From: Atlantibacter hermannii
GTDB lineage: Bacteria; Pseudomonadota; Gammaproteobacteria; Enterobacterales; Enterobacteriaceae
DNA length: 64,000 nucleotides
Direction: 5' to 3'
Assembly (NCBI GenBank): GCA_900635495.1
Contig: LR134136.1
Location: 3,906,001 to 3,970,000 of the forward strand
The notes beneath the pieces were generated by a model. It was not told where the DNA came from and made no database searches. It worked only from the letters and a program-made list of their open reading frames with translations. Positions 17,680 to 26,943 of this stretch are shown here, one piece after another. Numbering within the stretch: the stretch's first letter is position 1; every line of letters begins with the position of its first letter. A program made the translations under genes and the position numbers.

Positions 17680-17781
17680 CAGCACACCAGTGGCGTGCTG
17701 TTGAGTATCGATTTTCTTTGCATCCTCGCGACTAATGACAACCCTAACTCCGTCGTGGAGTGAAGCCTCTCATTAGCCGCG
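17680..17781 (-). promoter_or_regulatory. pnp leader hairpins (RNase III/PNPase autoregulation)
   Basis: Between rpsO and the pnp start lie two stem-loops. The larger pairs CGCGACTAATGA (17727-17738) with TCATTAGCCGCG (17770-17781) and contains an inner ACTCC/GGAGT stem. The smaller pairs CAGCAC with GTGCTG (17680-17700) near the start codon. E. coli has the same arrangement: RNase III cuts the large stem and PNPase then degrades the leader duplex to repress its own translation. The parallel is by position and shape. Confidence 0.75.
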
Positions 17782-17854
17782 CGAACCTCTGCAGAAGAAA
17801 ATCCCTTCAGGCAACAATACAGTAGTTTACTGTGGATTTCTGCCATCTGGTTGA

Positions 17855-17880
17855 AAAAAGGGGCCATAAGGCCCCCTTTT
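17855..17880 (-). terminator. terminator after rpsO
   Basis: Stem GGGGCC/GGCCCC around ATAA, followed on the minus strand by a run of T. It lies 17 bases past the rpsO stop and probably lets part of the transcription through into pnp, as in E. coli. Confidence 0.85.
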
Positions 17881-17896
17881 CTGAAACTCGCAAGAA

Positions 17897-18166
17897 TTAG
17901 CGACGCAGGCCCAGACGTTCGATCAGGCTGGTGTAACGTGCTACATCTTTACGTTTCAGGTAGTCGAGCAGTTTACGACGCTGAGAAACCATACGCAGCA
18001 GACCACGACGGCTGTGGTGATCTTTTTTGTGCTCTGCAAAGTGACCTTGCAGGTGGTTAATCTGAGCAGTCAGCAGAGCAACCTGTACTTCGGTAGAACC
18101 GCTGTCGTTAGTACCACGACCAAACTCAGAAACGATTTTAGCTTTAGCTTCAACGCTTAGAGACAT
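17897..18166 (-). CDS. rpsO: 30S ribosomal protein S15
   Basis: 89 residues from the ATG at 18166 (MSLSVEAKAKIVSEFGR), the standard length. The S15 signature is visible in LTAQINHLQGHFAEHKKDHHSRRGLLRMVSQRRKLLDYL-type helices. S15 binds the central domain of 16S rRNA early in 30S assembly and in E. coli represses its own mRNA through a pseudoknot around the start. It precedes pnp in the conserved rpsO-pnp unit. Confidence 0.97.
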   Translation of the reverse strand: MSLSVEAKAKIVSEFGRGTNDSGSTEVQVALLTAQINHLQGHFAEHKKDHHSRRGLLRMVSQRRKLLDYLKRKDVARYTSLIERLGLRR

Positions 18167-18306
18167 TTTCAACTCCAAAATTATAGATAAAAAAGAGGGT
18201 GCCGATCTCTAATTCAGCCACCCCAGATACCTGTCAACGTAAACAGAACGACTGACAGTGTATTTAGCCGCAATATTCTACCTGTCACAGCAGCTTATCG
18301 CAAACG

Positions 18307-19251
18307 TTAGTCGTGGTATTCCACAACCAAACGACGCGGCGCAACGCGCCCTTGATCGTCGATTTCGCCCATGCCGATAAACTTACGTTCATCGCCTTCC
18401 GTGACGCGCACCAGGCCCTGCAAGGGCACATCCGCTACGCGAACCGGCTGGCCGTTTTTAAAATAGCCGGCAATGGCGGGTTGTATATTTACCACCGGGA
18501 AGTCCGATGCCGGACTGTCCATTGGCATCAGAAGCGGGTCAAGTACCGCCGCCAGGTCCACGCCCTGTTCATCCGCCTGAGCACGCAGCTCAGTAAGCTG
18601 CTCCAGCGTCACCATACGATCAACGGGATATTTACTCACCGCGAGGCGGCGCAAATAACTGACATGCGCGCCGCAACCCAGTTTTTCGCCTAAATCGTCA
18701 ATGATGGTACGAATATAAGTCCCTTTCGAGCAGTGAACTTCCAGTTCCAGCTCAAGCCCTTCATGGCGGATAAAGAGTAGTTCATAAACGGTAATTGGGC
18801 GCGCTTCACGCGGCACAACAATGCCCTGGCGCGCATATTCGTACAGCGGTTTTCCCTGATATTTTAACGCAGAGAACATCGTCGGCACCTGCTGGGTTTC
18901 ACCACGGAAACTTTCCAGCGCGCTTTCCAAGGCCTCTGCGGTAAACGTCACAGGCCGCTCCTGAACGATATTGCCATCAGCATCGGACGTGTCGGTACGC
19001 TGACCAAGCCGAGCGATCACCCGATAGCGCTTATCGGAATCAAGCAGATACTGGGAAAACTTTGTCGCTTCGCCAAGGCAAATCGGCAGCATACCGGTAG
19101 CGAGTGGATCCAGCGCGCCGGTATGCCCTGCCCGATTGGCGTTGTAGAGACGCTTCACTTTTTGTAACGCATCGTTTGAAGACAGCCCGCCGGGTTTATC
19201 CAGCAACAATACGCCATGCACATCGCGACCGCGACGACGAGGACGACTCAT
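18307..19251 (-). CDS. truB: tRNA pseudouridine-55 synthase TruB
   Basis: 314 residues, the E. coli length. The catalytic Asp48 lies in AGHTGALDPLATG, and the motif GTYIRTIIDDLG and a C-terminal PUA domain (about 250-314) follow. It isomerises U55 of the T-loop in all elongator tRNAs and also acts as a tRNA folding chaperone. The ATG overlaps the rbfA stop by one base (TAATG), so the two are translationally coupled within the rimP-nusA-infB-rbfA-truB operon. Confidence 0.97.
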   Translation of the reverse strand: MSRPRRRGRDVHGVLLLDKPGGLSSNDALQKVKRLYNANRAGHTGALDPLATGMLPICLGEATKFSQYLLDSDKRYRVIARLGQRTDTSDADGNIVQERPVTFTAEALESALESFRGETQQVPTMFSALKYQGKPLYEYARQGIVVPREARPITVYELLFIRHEGLELELEVHCSKGTYIRTIIDDLGEKLGCGAHVSYLRRLAVSKYPVDRMVTLEQLTELRAQADEQGVDLAAVLDPLLMPMDSPASDFPVVNIQPAIAGYFKNGQPVRVADVPLQGLVRVTEGDERKFIGMGEIDDQGRVAPRRLVVEYHD

Positions 19252-19652
19252 TAGTCCTCCTTGTTGTCGTCCGGATTAACGCGACGCGCTTCGTCGTCCT
19301 TGATGACGTTACTCACCAGGTTAGACATGCGCATACCTTCAACTAATGAGTTGTCATAGAAGAAGGTCAGTTCCGGCACGATACGCAGACGCATCGCTTT
19401 ACCCAACAGTGTACGAATAAAGCCAGAGGCGTCCTGCAATGCTTTAATACCCGCTTTAATGGCTTCTTCGTCTTTGTCGTTCAGAAAGGTGACAAATACT
19501 TTGGCATAAGCCAGATCGCGGGATACTTCCACGTCAGAAACGGTGGTCATCAGGCCTAAACGCGGATCTTTAATCTCACGCTGCAGGATAATAGCAATCT
19601 CTTTTTGCATTTCCTGGGCGACCCGCTGTGCGCGACCAAATTCTTTCGCCAT
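19251..19652 (-). CDS. rbfA: 30S ribosome-binding factor RbfA
   Basis: 133 residues from MAKEFGRAQRVAQEMQKEI, with a single KH-like domain containing the family motif DPRLGLMTTVSDVEVSRDL. It binds late 30S precursors near the 5' end of 16S rRNA and is needed for maturation at low temperature. The C-tail is acidic (DDEARRVNPDDNKED). It is coupled to truB by a 1-base overlap and follows infB by 66 bp. Confidence 0.96.
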   Translation of the reverse strand: MAKEFGRAQRVAQEMQKEIAIILQREIKDPRLGLMTTVSDVEVSRDLAYAKVFVTFLNDKDEEAIKAGIKALQDASGFIRTLLGKAMRLRIVPELTFFYDNSLVEGMRMSNLVSNVIKDDEARRVNPDDNKED

Positions 19653-19718
19653 ATTAAAATCTCCAGACAAATCGGGGGGCACTCGGCCCCCTAAAATTAA
19701 GCAGTCACATCGGATTGA

Positions 19719-22433
19719 TTAAGCGATGGTACGTTTAATCTCGATGACTTCGAACACTTCGATCATATCGCCTACGCGAACGTCGTTGTAGTTCTTAACG
19801 CCGATACCACATTCCATACCGTTACGAACTTCGTTGACGTCATCTTTGAAGCGGCGCAGTGATTCCAGCTCGCCTTCATAGATAACCACGTTGTCACGCA
19901 GTACGCGGATCGGGTTGTGACGTTTAATGGTGCCTTCGGTAACCATACAGCCCGCGATCGCGCCGAATTTCGGCGATTTGAACACATCGCGAACTTCAGC
20001 CAGACCGATAATCTGCTGTTTCAGTTCCGGAGACAGCATGCCGCTCATTGCCGCTTTCACTTCATCGATCAGATGATAAATGACGGAGTAGTAACGCAGG
20101 TCCAGGCTTTCCGCTTCGATTACGCGGCGGGCAGAGGCATCAGCACGCACGTTAAAGCCAACCAGGATCGCGTTGGAAGCTGTCGCCAGCGTAGCATCGG
20201 TCTCGGTGATACCACCTACGCCGGAGCCCACGATCTTCACCTTCACTTCGTCGGTGGAGAGTTTCAGCAGTGAATCGGTGATTGCCTCGACAGAACCCTG
20301 AACGTCGGCTTTCAGCACGATGTTCACTTCGGACACTTCGCCTTCGGTCATGTTGGCGAACATGTTTTCCAGTTTAGATTTCTGCTGGCGAGCCAGTTTC
20401 ACTTCACGGAATTTACCCTGACGATACAGAGCCACTTCACGCGCTTTTTTCTCGTCACGTACCACGGTAACTTCATCGCCCGCAGCCGGAACACCGGACA
20501 AGCCGAGGATCTCAACCGGGATAGACGGGCCAGCTTCGGTCACTTCGCGACCCATCTCGTCACGCATCGCACGGACACGGCCATATTCGAAGCCGCACAG
20601 CACGATGTCGCCTTTGTTCAGCGTACCTTCACGTACCAGGACAGTCGCAACCGGGCCACGGCCTTTATCCAGGAACGATTCGATAACCACGCCGCTTGCC
20701 ATACCTTTACGTACGGCTTTCAGTTCGAGAACTTCAGCCTGCAGCAGGATTGCATCCAGCAGGTCGTCAATACCCGTACCGGCTTTCGCGGAAACATGGA
20801 TGAACTGGCTTTCGCCGCCCCACTCTTCCGGCATGATGCCGTACTGAGACAGTTCGTTTTTAACACGATCCGGATCGGCTTCTGGCTTATCAATCTTGTT
20901 CACTGCAACCACAACCGGCACCTGCGCCGCTTTCGCGTGCTGGATAGCTTCGATGGTTTGCGGCATCACGCCGTCGTCTGCAGCAACAACCAGAACCACG
21001 ATATCCGTGGCCTGAGCACCACGCGCACGCATTGCGGTAAACGCGGCGTGGCCCGGGGTGTCCAGGAAGGTGATCATGCCGTTATCGGTTTCAACGTGGT
21101 ATGCACCGATGTGCTGGGTAATACCACCCGCTTCGCCGGATGCCACTTTGGTTGAACGAATGTAGTCGAGCAGCGAGGTTTTACCGTGGTCAACGTGACC
21201 CATGATGGTTACAACCGGTGCGCGCGCTTCAGCGGCAGCGCCAGTGTCACGGTCGCTCATTACCGCTTCTTCAAGCTCGTTTTCACGACGCAGGATAACC
21301 TTGTGACCCATCTCTTCCGCAACCAGCTGCGCGGTTTCCTGGTCGATCACCTGGTTGATGGTCGCCATTGCGCCCAGTTTCATCATCGCTTTGATGACCT
21401 GAGAGCCTTTTACCGCCATCTTGTTAGCGAGTTCGCCAACAGTGATGGTTTCGCCGATTACGACGTCACGGTTAACAGCCTGAGCTGGCTTATTGAAGCC
21501 CTGCTGCAGTGCGCTGCCTTTACGCTGCCTTCCGCCTTTTCCGCCACGCACAGCCGCACGGGCTTCTTCACGATCGGCTTTCGATTCCGAGTGTTTGTTG
21601 CCTTTTTTCTGGCGGGCAACTTTAGGCGTGTTGCGTCCACGGCCACGGCCGCCTTCAACTTCGCGGTCGCTGTCATCTTCAGCCTGGCGAGCATGTTGAG
21701 ACGTCGTGACGTGGTAATCACTCTTGTCTTCTTCTACGGTTTCAGTGCTGGTCCAGCCCGCAGCGTTTTCTTCTGCCATACGGCGTGCTTCTTCAGCGAC
21801 ACGGCGAGCGTTTTCTTCGAGTTTACGACGCGCTTCTTCTTCAGCCTTACGCTTCAGCTCATTGGCTTCAGCTTCACGGCGGGCTTTTTCAGCCTGAGCG
21901 GCCTTGGTTGCTTCGTCAGTTTGTTGATTGCTCACTTTACTATTTTCCGCAGCTTCGCGTTTAGCTTGGTCGGCAAGCTCACGTTTAGCCTTTTCGTCTG
22001 CTTCGCGTTTGGCTTTCTCTTGTGCTTCACGCTTCGCTTTTTCCTGAGCCTCGCGCTTTGCAGCTTCCTCTGCTTCACGTTGGGCCTGCTCTTCCGCTTC
22101 ACGCTGCGCTTGCTCTTCCGCGGCGAGGCGTTCTGCCTCAGCCGGATCACGTTTTACAAAGGTGCGTTTCTTGCGGACTTCGATCTGTACCGATTTGCTC
22201 TTACCACCGGTACCCTGAATGCTTAAAGTACTGCGCGTTTTGCGCTGTAATGTCAACTTATCCGGCGCCGAACCATGTTCACGGTTCAGGTGCGCCAGTA
22301 AAGTTTGCTTCTCTTGCGCCGTTACAGAGTCTTCAGCGGACTTGGGGATCCCTGCGTCAGCGAATTGCTGTACCAGGCGGTCCACCGAGGTCTGAATCTC
22401 TGCGGCCAGCGCTTTTACGGTTACATCAGTCAT
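19719..22433 (-). CDS. infB: translation initiation factor IF-2
   Basis: 904 residues (E. coli 890). An N-terminal IF2N domain is followed by a long Ala/Glu/Lys/Arg-rich helix with near-repeats such as AKREAQEK (about 100-230), then the GTPase core: GHVDHGKTS (G1), DTPGHAAF (G3), NKIDKPEAD (G4), and domains II-IV with the C-terminal fMet-tRNA-binding barrel. IF-2 brings initiator tRNA to the 30S and drives subunit joining. An in-frame GTG at residue 167 (KVSNQQTDEA) corresponds to the E. coli internal start for IF2-2, at position 21935. The extra length is in the repeat region. Confidence 0.97.
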   Translation of the reverse strand: MTDVTVKALAAEIQTSVDRLVQQFADAGIPKSAEDSVTAQEKQTLLAHLNREHGSAPDKLTLQRKTRSTLSIQGTGGKSKSVQIEVRKKRTFVKRDPAEAERLAAEEQAQREAEEQAQREAEEAAKREAQEKAKREAQEKAKREADEKAKRELADQAKREAAENSKVSNQQTDEATKAAQAEKARREAEANELKRKAEEEARRKLEENARRVAEEARRMAEENAAGWTSTETVEEDKSDYHVTTSQHARQAEDDSDREVEGGRGRGRNTPKVARQKKGNKHSESKADREEARAAVRGGKGGRQRKGSALQQGFNKPAQAVNRDVVIGETITVGELANKMAVKGSQVIKAMMKLGAMATINQVIDQETAQLVAEEMGHKVILRRENELEEAVMSDRDTGAAAEARAPVVTIMGHVDHGKTSLLDYIRSTKVASGEAGGITQHIGAYHVETDNGMITFLDTPGHAAFTAMRARGAQATDIVVLVVAADDGVMPQTIEAIQHAKAAQVPVVVAVNKIDKPEADPDRVKNELSQYGIMPEEWGGESQFIHVSAKAGTGIDDLLDAILLQAEVLELKAVRKGMASGVVIESFLDKGRGPVATVLVREGTLNKGDIVLCGFEYGRVRAMRDEMGREVTEAGPSIPVEILGLSGVPAAGDEVTVVRDEKKAREVALYRQGKFREVKLARQQKSKLENMFANMTEGEVSEVNIVLKADVQGSVEAITDSLLKLSTDEVKVKIVGSGVGGITETDATLATASNAILVGFNVRADASARRVIEAESLDLRYYSVIYHLIDEVKAAMSGMLSPELKQQIIGLAEVRDVFKSPKFGAIAGCMVTEGTIKRHNPIRVLRDNVVIYEGELESLRRFKDDVNEVRNGMECGIGVKNYNDVRVGDMIEVFEVIEIKRTIA

Positions 22434-22457
22434 GCTGTTCCTTCCTGCTACAGTTTA

Positions 22458-23945
22458 TTACGCTTCGTCACCGAACCAACAGATATTACGGGCGGCCATG
22501 ATAAGCTCACCGGCTTTCTCATCGGTCAATTCCTCAATATCCGCAAGGTCGTCAACACCTTGTTCGGCGAGGTCTTCCAGCGTACAAACCCCACGAGCAG
22601 CCAGCTTCCAGGCAAGAGAACGATCCATCCCTTCCAGGTTTAACAGATCTTCGCTCGGCTTCTTATCGCCAAGGCTTTCTTCCTGAGCTAACGCCAGCGT
22701 CGTGAGTGCGTTTTTGGCACGTTCGCGCAATGCTTCAACGGTTGCTTCATCCAGCCCGTCGATTTCAAGCAGCTCTTTCATCGGTACGTAGGCGAGTTCT
22801 TCAAGCGTTGAGAAACCCTCTTCAACCAGAACCGTAGCGAAATCTTCATCAATATCAAGATGCTTAGTGAAGATATCAATCGCGGCATGCGCTTCGGCCT
22901 GGTGTTTCGCCTGCAAATCTTCAACCGTCATGACGTTGAGTTCCCAGCCGCTTAATTGCGAGGCGAGGCGCACGTTTTGACCGTTACGGCCAATCGCCTG
23001 AGCCAGATTGCCGGCTTCAACAGCGATATCCATAGTGTGCTTGTCTTCGTCAACAACGATAGAAGCAACGTCTGCCGGGGCCATCGCGTTAATCACGAAC
23101 TGCGCCGGATTATCGTCCCACAGAACGATATCAATACGCTCACCGCCCAGTTCAGTAGACACTGCCTGAACACGCGCGCCACGCATACCCACGCAAGCAC
23201 CAACCGGATCGATTCGCTTATCATTAGTTTTTACGGCGATTTTCGCACGTGATCCCGGATCGCGAGCGGCCGCTTTAATTTCAATCACTTCTTCGCCGAT
23301 TTCCGGCACTTCAATGCGGAACAATTCGATCAGCATTTCCGGCTTGGAACGGGTCACGAACAACTGAGCACCACGCGCTTCCGGACGTACGGAATACAGA
23401 ACGCCGCGAATACGGTCGCCCGGGCGGAAGTTTTCACGCGGCAGCATGTCTTCACGCAGAATAACGGCTTCTGCGTTACTTCCCAGATCCAGGCTGATAT
23501 TGTCGCGGTTTACTTTCTTGACCACGCCAGTGATGATCTCGCCTTGATGCTCACGGAACTGATCAACCACCATCGCACGCTCTGCTTCACGCACTTTCTG
23601 TACGATAACCTGCTTCGCGGTCTGGGTCGTAATACGGTCAAACGTTACCGATTCAATCTGATCTTCTACATAGTCGCCCACGCTGAAGTTCGGGTCTTCA
23701 TACTGTGCGGCTTCTAAGGTGATTTCGCGCGTCGGCTGCGTCACTTCTTCCACAACCATCCAGCGACGGAAGGTATCGAAATCACCGCTTTTACGGTCGA
23801 TGCTTACGCGTACATCGATTTCTTGTTCGTATTTTTTCTTAGTTGCCGTGGCCAGGGCACTTTCCAGCGCTTCGAAAATCTTCTCGCGCGGAACCGCTTT
23901 TTCGTTAGAAACAGCTTCAACAACAGCCAAAATTTCTTTGTTCAT
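22458..23945 (-). CDS. nusA: transcription termination/antitermination factor NusA
   Basis: 495 residues, full length. It has an N-terminal RNA-polymerase-binding domain, an S1 domain (about 135-200), two KH domains (GACVGMRGARVQAVSTELGGE region and the AIGRNGQNVRLASQLSGWEL region) and two C-terminal acidic repeats (LDEATVEALRERAKN; MDRSLAWKLAARGV). NusA rides on RNA polymerase and enhances pausing, intrinsic termination and rRNA antitermination. It lies 24 bp upstream of infB and 26 bp after rimP in the conserved operon. Confidence 0.97.
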   Translation of the reverse strand: MNKEILAVVEAVSNEKAVPREKIFEALESALATATKKKYEQEIDVRVSIDRKSGDFDTFRRWMVVEEVTQPTREITLEAAQYEDPNFSVGDYVEDQIESVTFDRITTQTAKQVIVQKVREAERAMVVDQFREHQGEIITGVVKKVNRDNISLDLGSNAEAVILREDMLPRENFRPGDRIRGVLYSVRPEARGAQLFVTRSKPEMLIELFRIEVPEIGEEVIEIKAAARDPGSRAKIAVKTNDKRIDPVGACVGMRGARVQAVSTELGGERIDIVLWDDNPAQFVINAMAPADVASIVVDEDKHTMDIAVEAGNLAQAIGRNGQNVRLASQLSGWELNVMTVEDLQAKHQAEAHAAIDIFTKHLDIDEDFATVLVEEGFSTLEELAYVPMKELLEIDGLDEATVEALRERAKNALTTLALAQEESLGDKKPSEDLLNLEGMDRSLAWKLAARGVCTLEDLAEQGVDDLADIEELTDEKAGELIMAARNICWFGDEA

Positions 23946-23971
23946 CCTGGGCTTCGCCTCAATCCAGACTG

Positions 23972-24424
23972 TTAAAAATGGGGAACCAGATTCGCTTTCT
24001 GAATGTTGCTCAGCGCGAACACTTCGTCTTTGCCCTCAACCGTTACCGTGATCATCTCGCCTTCAACAGCTTTGATGACACCCTGCCATTTACGGCGGTT
24101 CTGAACCGCCATACGCAGCACTACCGTAACCTCTTCGCCAATAAAACGGGTGTAGTGCTCAGCGGTAAACAGCGGACGGTCAAGACCTGGTGAGGAAACC
24201 TCCAGGTTGTATGCCACAGTGATCGGATCTTCGACGTCGAGTACAGCACTCACCTGGTGGCTAACATCAGCACAATCGTCAACATTGATGCCATCTTCAC
24301 TATCAATATAGATGCGTAGCGTCGATGTGCGACCACGAAGAAACTCGATGCCAACAAGTTCATAGCCCAGTGCTTCAACCGGCGCTGTAATCATCTCTGT
24401 TAATTTTTGCTCTAATGTGGACAA
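23972..24424 (-). CDS. rimP: ribosome maturation factor RimP
   Basis: 150 residues from the TTG at 24424 (LSTLEQKLTEMITAPVEALG), the E. coli length and start codon. It has an N-terminal alpha/beta domain (RIYIDSEDGINVDDCADVSHQVSAVLDVED) and a C-terminal SH3-like barrel. RimP binds the 30S during assembly of the S12 region. It is the first protein gene of the operon led by the initiator tRNA metY. Confidence 0.95.
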   Translation of the reverse strand: MSTLEQKLTEMITAPVEALGYELVGIEFLRGRTSTLRIYIDSEDGINVDDCADVSHQVSAVLDVEDPITVAYNLEVSSPGLDRPLFTAEHYTRFIGEEVTVVLRMAVQNRRKWQGVIKAVEGEMITVTVEGKDEVFALSNIQKANLVPHF

Positions 24425-24482
24425 GCCCACCCCCAAGACATAAAAAAAGGGCATAAAGCCCAGTTATTATTAACTCAGATAA

Positions 24483-24510
24483 CAAAAAACCCCGATAAAT
24501 CGGGGCTTTT
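24483..24510 (-). terminator. terminator/attenuator between metY and rimP
   Basis: Stem CCCCGAT/ATCGGGG around AA, followed on the minus strand by TTTTTTG. A second, weaker hairpin with T tract (GGGC-ATAAA-GCCC at 24449-24461) sits nearer rimP. Together they should stop most metY transcripts and set the level of rimP-nusA-infB expression. Confidence 0.85.
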
Positions 24511-24635
24511 AATAACTGAACCCTGTAAGTCGCTAATGCGACCCGGACACTTCCGAGAGAATTTTCTTTCAAAAGCCATAGTGAAAAGCGTCACCGCTCA
24601 TCACAGTATATTTGAAAAAAAACTTTCAGGGAAAG

Positions 24636-24712
<77 letters not shown>

Positions 24713-24771
24713 TCCGAAAACGTGGCAAATACTACGCCTAAAACGTTTAAAATGCAAGTATTGCTAAGATT

Positions 24772-24858
24772 TGGTACCGAGGACGGGACTTGAACCCGTA
24801 AGCCCAATCGGGCACTACCACCTCAAGGTAGCGTGTCTACCAATTCCACCACCTCGGC
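24772..24858 (-). tRNA. leuU: tRNA-Leu (GAG)
   Basis: 87-base class II tRNA with a long variable arm, starting GCCGAGGTGGTGGAATTGG and ending with encoded CCA. The anticodon loop reads CTTGAGG, giving anticodon GAG. It lies 44 bp after secG on the same strand and is probably processed from the secG transcript, as in E. coli. Only 59 bp separate it from metY. Confidence 0.97.
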
Positions 24859-24902
24859 ACTTTGTGTACGGCTTCGTCGATAACCGTACTGAAGCTGACA
24901 AC

Positions 24903-25235
24903 TTATTGCGGGATATCGCTGGTCGGTTTAGCCGGCGCTGCGTCCTGTACTTTCTCCGTTTGAGCCGGAGCATTCAGGTTATCCCACTCGCTTCCTTTAC
25001 TGGTCTTGTTGCTATTAAGGTTGCCCAGAACCAGACTGATAATGAAGAACAGCGTCGCCAGAATAGCCGTCATACGGGTCATGAAGTTACCAGAACCACT
25101 TGAACCGAACAGCGTGGCGGAAGCGCCTGCTCCGAAGGAGGCTCCCATATCAGCGCCTTTACCTTGTTGCAGCATGATCAGACCTACCAGGCCAATGGCT
25201 ACAATAAGGAAAACTACCAAAAGAGCTTCGTACAT
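24903..25235 (-). CDS. secG: preprotein translocase subunit SecG
   Basis: 110 residues from MYEALLVVFLIVAIGLVGLIM, as in E. coli. Two membrane helices (about 2-22 and 53-72) flank a Gly/Ser-rich cytoplasmic loop (MGASFGAGASATLFGSSGSGN). SecG associates with SecYE and assists SecA-driven protein translocation. The tail (ETEKVQD-type, here TEKVQDAAPAKPTSDIPQ) is hydrophilic. leuU follows directly. Confidence 0.96.
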   Translation of the reverse strand: MYEALLVVFLIVAIGLVGLIMLQQGKGADMGASFGAGASATLFGSSGSGNFMTRMTAILATLFFIISLVLGNLNSNKTSKGSEWDNLNAPAQTEKVQDAAPAKPTSDIPQ

Positions 25236-25605
25236 AATCAACCTGTTCCTTGCGGGTTAACCGCATACCAATTGCTTCACCAAGTAAAGTGGGAGGCGTT
25301 TGTCATTCCCCACTGAAGCGGGTGTGAATACTAACCAAAGCCAGGGTGCCGCGCAAGACCATTTTCAACATCCTGGTGCGTTTGCAGAAAAAAACATCAA
25401 CCATGTGACTTTTGGGGCAATTTCTTTCGAAAACGGCGAAGAAGTGGCCGATTCACGTGTCACCGATATCCGCGTTTCAATGATTTAGTGCCGGACCCAT
25501 TACTGACTATCTTACCGTGACGGGAAAAATAACGCTTCGGGCGCTCCTGCGTGGCAAGCACACAATCGCAAAAAAAAAGCGCCGGAATTCCGGCGCTTCG
25601 CATTC
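25236..25605. other. intergenic region between glmM and secG
   Basis: 370 bp without a convincing gene. It holds the glmM terminator at one end (25570-25596), the presumed secG promoter, and a stem AGTGGG (25288-25293) with CCCACT (25308-25313) in the secG leader. A 62-codon frame starting with TTG at 25300 lacks a ribosome site and coding character. Confidence 0.6.
25570..25596 (-). terminator. terminator after glmM
   Basis: Stem GCGCCGG/CCGGCGC around AATT, followed on the minus strand by nine T. It lies 9 bases after the glmM stop. Confidence 0.9.
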
Positions 25606-26943
25606 TTACGCGGTCTTAACTGCGTCGGCAATACGGTTAGCGAACGCAGTGACCTGCGCTTCATCTTCGCCTTCCACCATAACGCGAATCAACGGTTCGG
25701 TGCCGGATTTACGCAACAGTACACGCCCACGGTTTCCTAACGCCTGTTCAACTTCAGCTGTGACTGCTTTCACCTGTTCGCTCTCCAGCGGATCGCCACT
25801 GCCAGCAGTGAAGCGTACGTTTACCAGAACCTGAGGGAAAAGCTTCATGCCACTGCACAGATCGTGCAGGCTCATATGGTTTCTGATCATCGCCGTCAGG
25901 ACCTGCAACGCCGCCACGATCCCGTCGCCGGTCGTAGTCTGGTCGAGTAAAATAACGTGACCAGAGTTTTCAGCCCCGATGCGCCAGCCTTTTTCCTGCA
26001 TTTTTTCCAGCACGTAGCGATCGCCGACTTTAGCGCGAGCGAAAGGAATACCGAGCTGCTTCAACGCCACTTCCAGCCCCATATTGCTCATCAACGTGCC
26101 TACCGCGCCGCCGCGCAGTTTGCCCTGGCGTAAGCCTTCGCGGGCAATGATGTAAAGTATCTGGTCACCATCAACTTTATTGCCTTCATGGTCAACCATG
26201 ATGACGCGGTCGCCATCGCCGTCAAACGCGATCCCCAAATCCGCTTTCTCAGCCACGACGCGCGCCTGGAGCATCCGCACATCAGTCGCACCGCATTTTT
26301 CATTGATGTTTACACCATCCGGCTCGCAACCGACGGCGATAACCTGCGCACCCAGTTCACGCAGCACATTAGGCGCAATGTGATAGGTGGCACCGTTGGC
26401 GCAATCCACCACAATTTTCAGACTATTGAGGCTAAGTTCGTTTGGAAACGTCGCTTTGCAAAACTCAATATAGCGCCCCGCCGCATCCACGATACGACTG
26501 GCCTTACCGAGCAGGGCGGAGTCCACGCAAGTGATCTCTTTTTCCATTTCAGCTTCGATAGCTTCTTCCACTTCATCCGGCAGCTTGGTGCCGTCAATGG
26601 AGAAAAATTTGATGCCATTATCATAAAAGGGATTATGAGATGCCGAGATAACGATGCCTGCTTCGGCACGGAAAGTCCGGGTCATGTACGCGATGGCGGG
26701 CGTCGGCATCGGCCCGGTGAATGATGCGGACAGACCTGCAGCGGCGAGGCCCGCTTCCAGCGCCGACTCCAGCATATAACCAGAGATACGGGTATCTTTG
26801 CCGATGATAATTTTACGTGAACCGTGGCGCGCCAATACTTTACCAGCGGCCCAGCCCAGTTTAAGCACAAAGTCAGGAGTAATCGGCGCATCTCCTACGC
26901 GCCCGCGAATGCCATCGGTGCCAAAATATTTACGGTTACTCAT
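25606..26943 (-). CDS. glmM: phosphoglucosamine mutase GlmM
   Basis: 445 residues from MSNRKYFGTDGIRGRVG. The phosphorylated Ser102 sits in VISASHNPFYDNG, the metal-binding loop is FDGDGDRV, and the sugar and phosphate loops GAENSGHV and RKSGTEPLIRVMVEG are intact. It converts glucosamine-6-phosphate to glucosamine-1-phosphate, feeding UDP-GlcNAc for peptidoglycan and LPS. Its first 8 bases overlap the end of folP, as in the conserved ftsH-folP-glmM order. Confidence 0.97.
   Translation of the reverse strand: MSNRKYFGTDGIRGRVGDAPITPDFVLKLGWAAGKVLARHGSRKIIIGKDTRISGYMLESALEAGLAAAGLSASFTGPMPTPAIAYMTRTFRAEAGIVISASHNPFYDNGIKFFSIDGTKLPDEVEEAIEAEMEKEITCVDSALLGKASRIVDAAGRYIEFCKATFPNELSLNSLKIVVDCANGATYHIAPNVLRELGAQVIAVGCEPDGVNINEKCGATDVRMLQARVVAEKADLGIAFDGDGDRVIMVDHEGNKVDGDQILYIIAREGLRQGKLRGGAVGTLMSNMGLEVALKQLGIPFARAKVGDRYVLEKMQEKGWRIGAENSGHVILLDQTTTGDGIVAALQVLTAMIRNHMSLHDLCSGMKLFPQVLVNVRFTAGSGDPLESEQVKAVTAEVEQALGNRGRVLLRKSGTEPLIRVMVEGEDEAQVTAFANRIADAVKTA

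Noticed and set aside
21186..22226. A 346-codon Phe-rich frame opposite the infB repeat region
   Set aside because: The Phe/Leu/Ser composition mirrors the Lys/Glu/Ala repeats of IF-2 on the other strand.
25300..25488. A 62-codon frame between secG and glmM on the plus strand
   Set aside because: It begins with TTG without a ribosome site, resembles no known protein and overlaps the secG leader, so I treat the stretch as intergenic.
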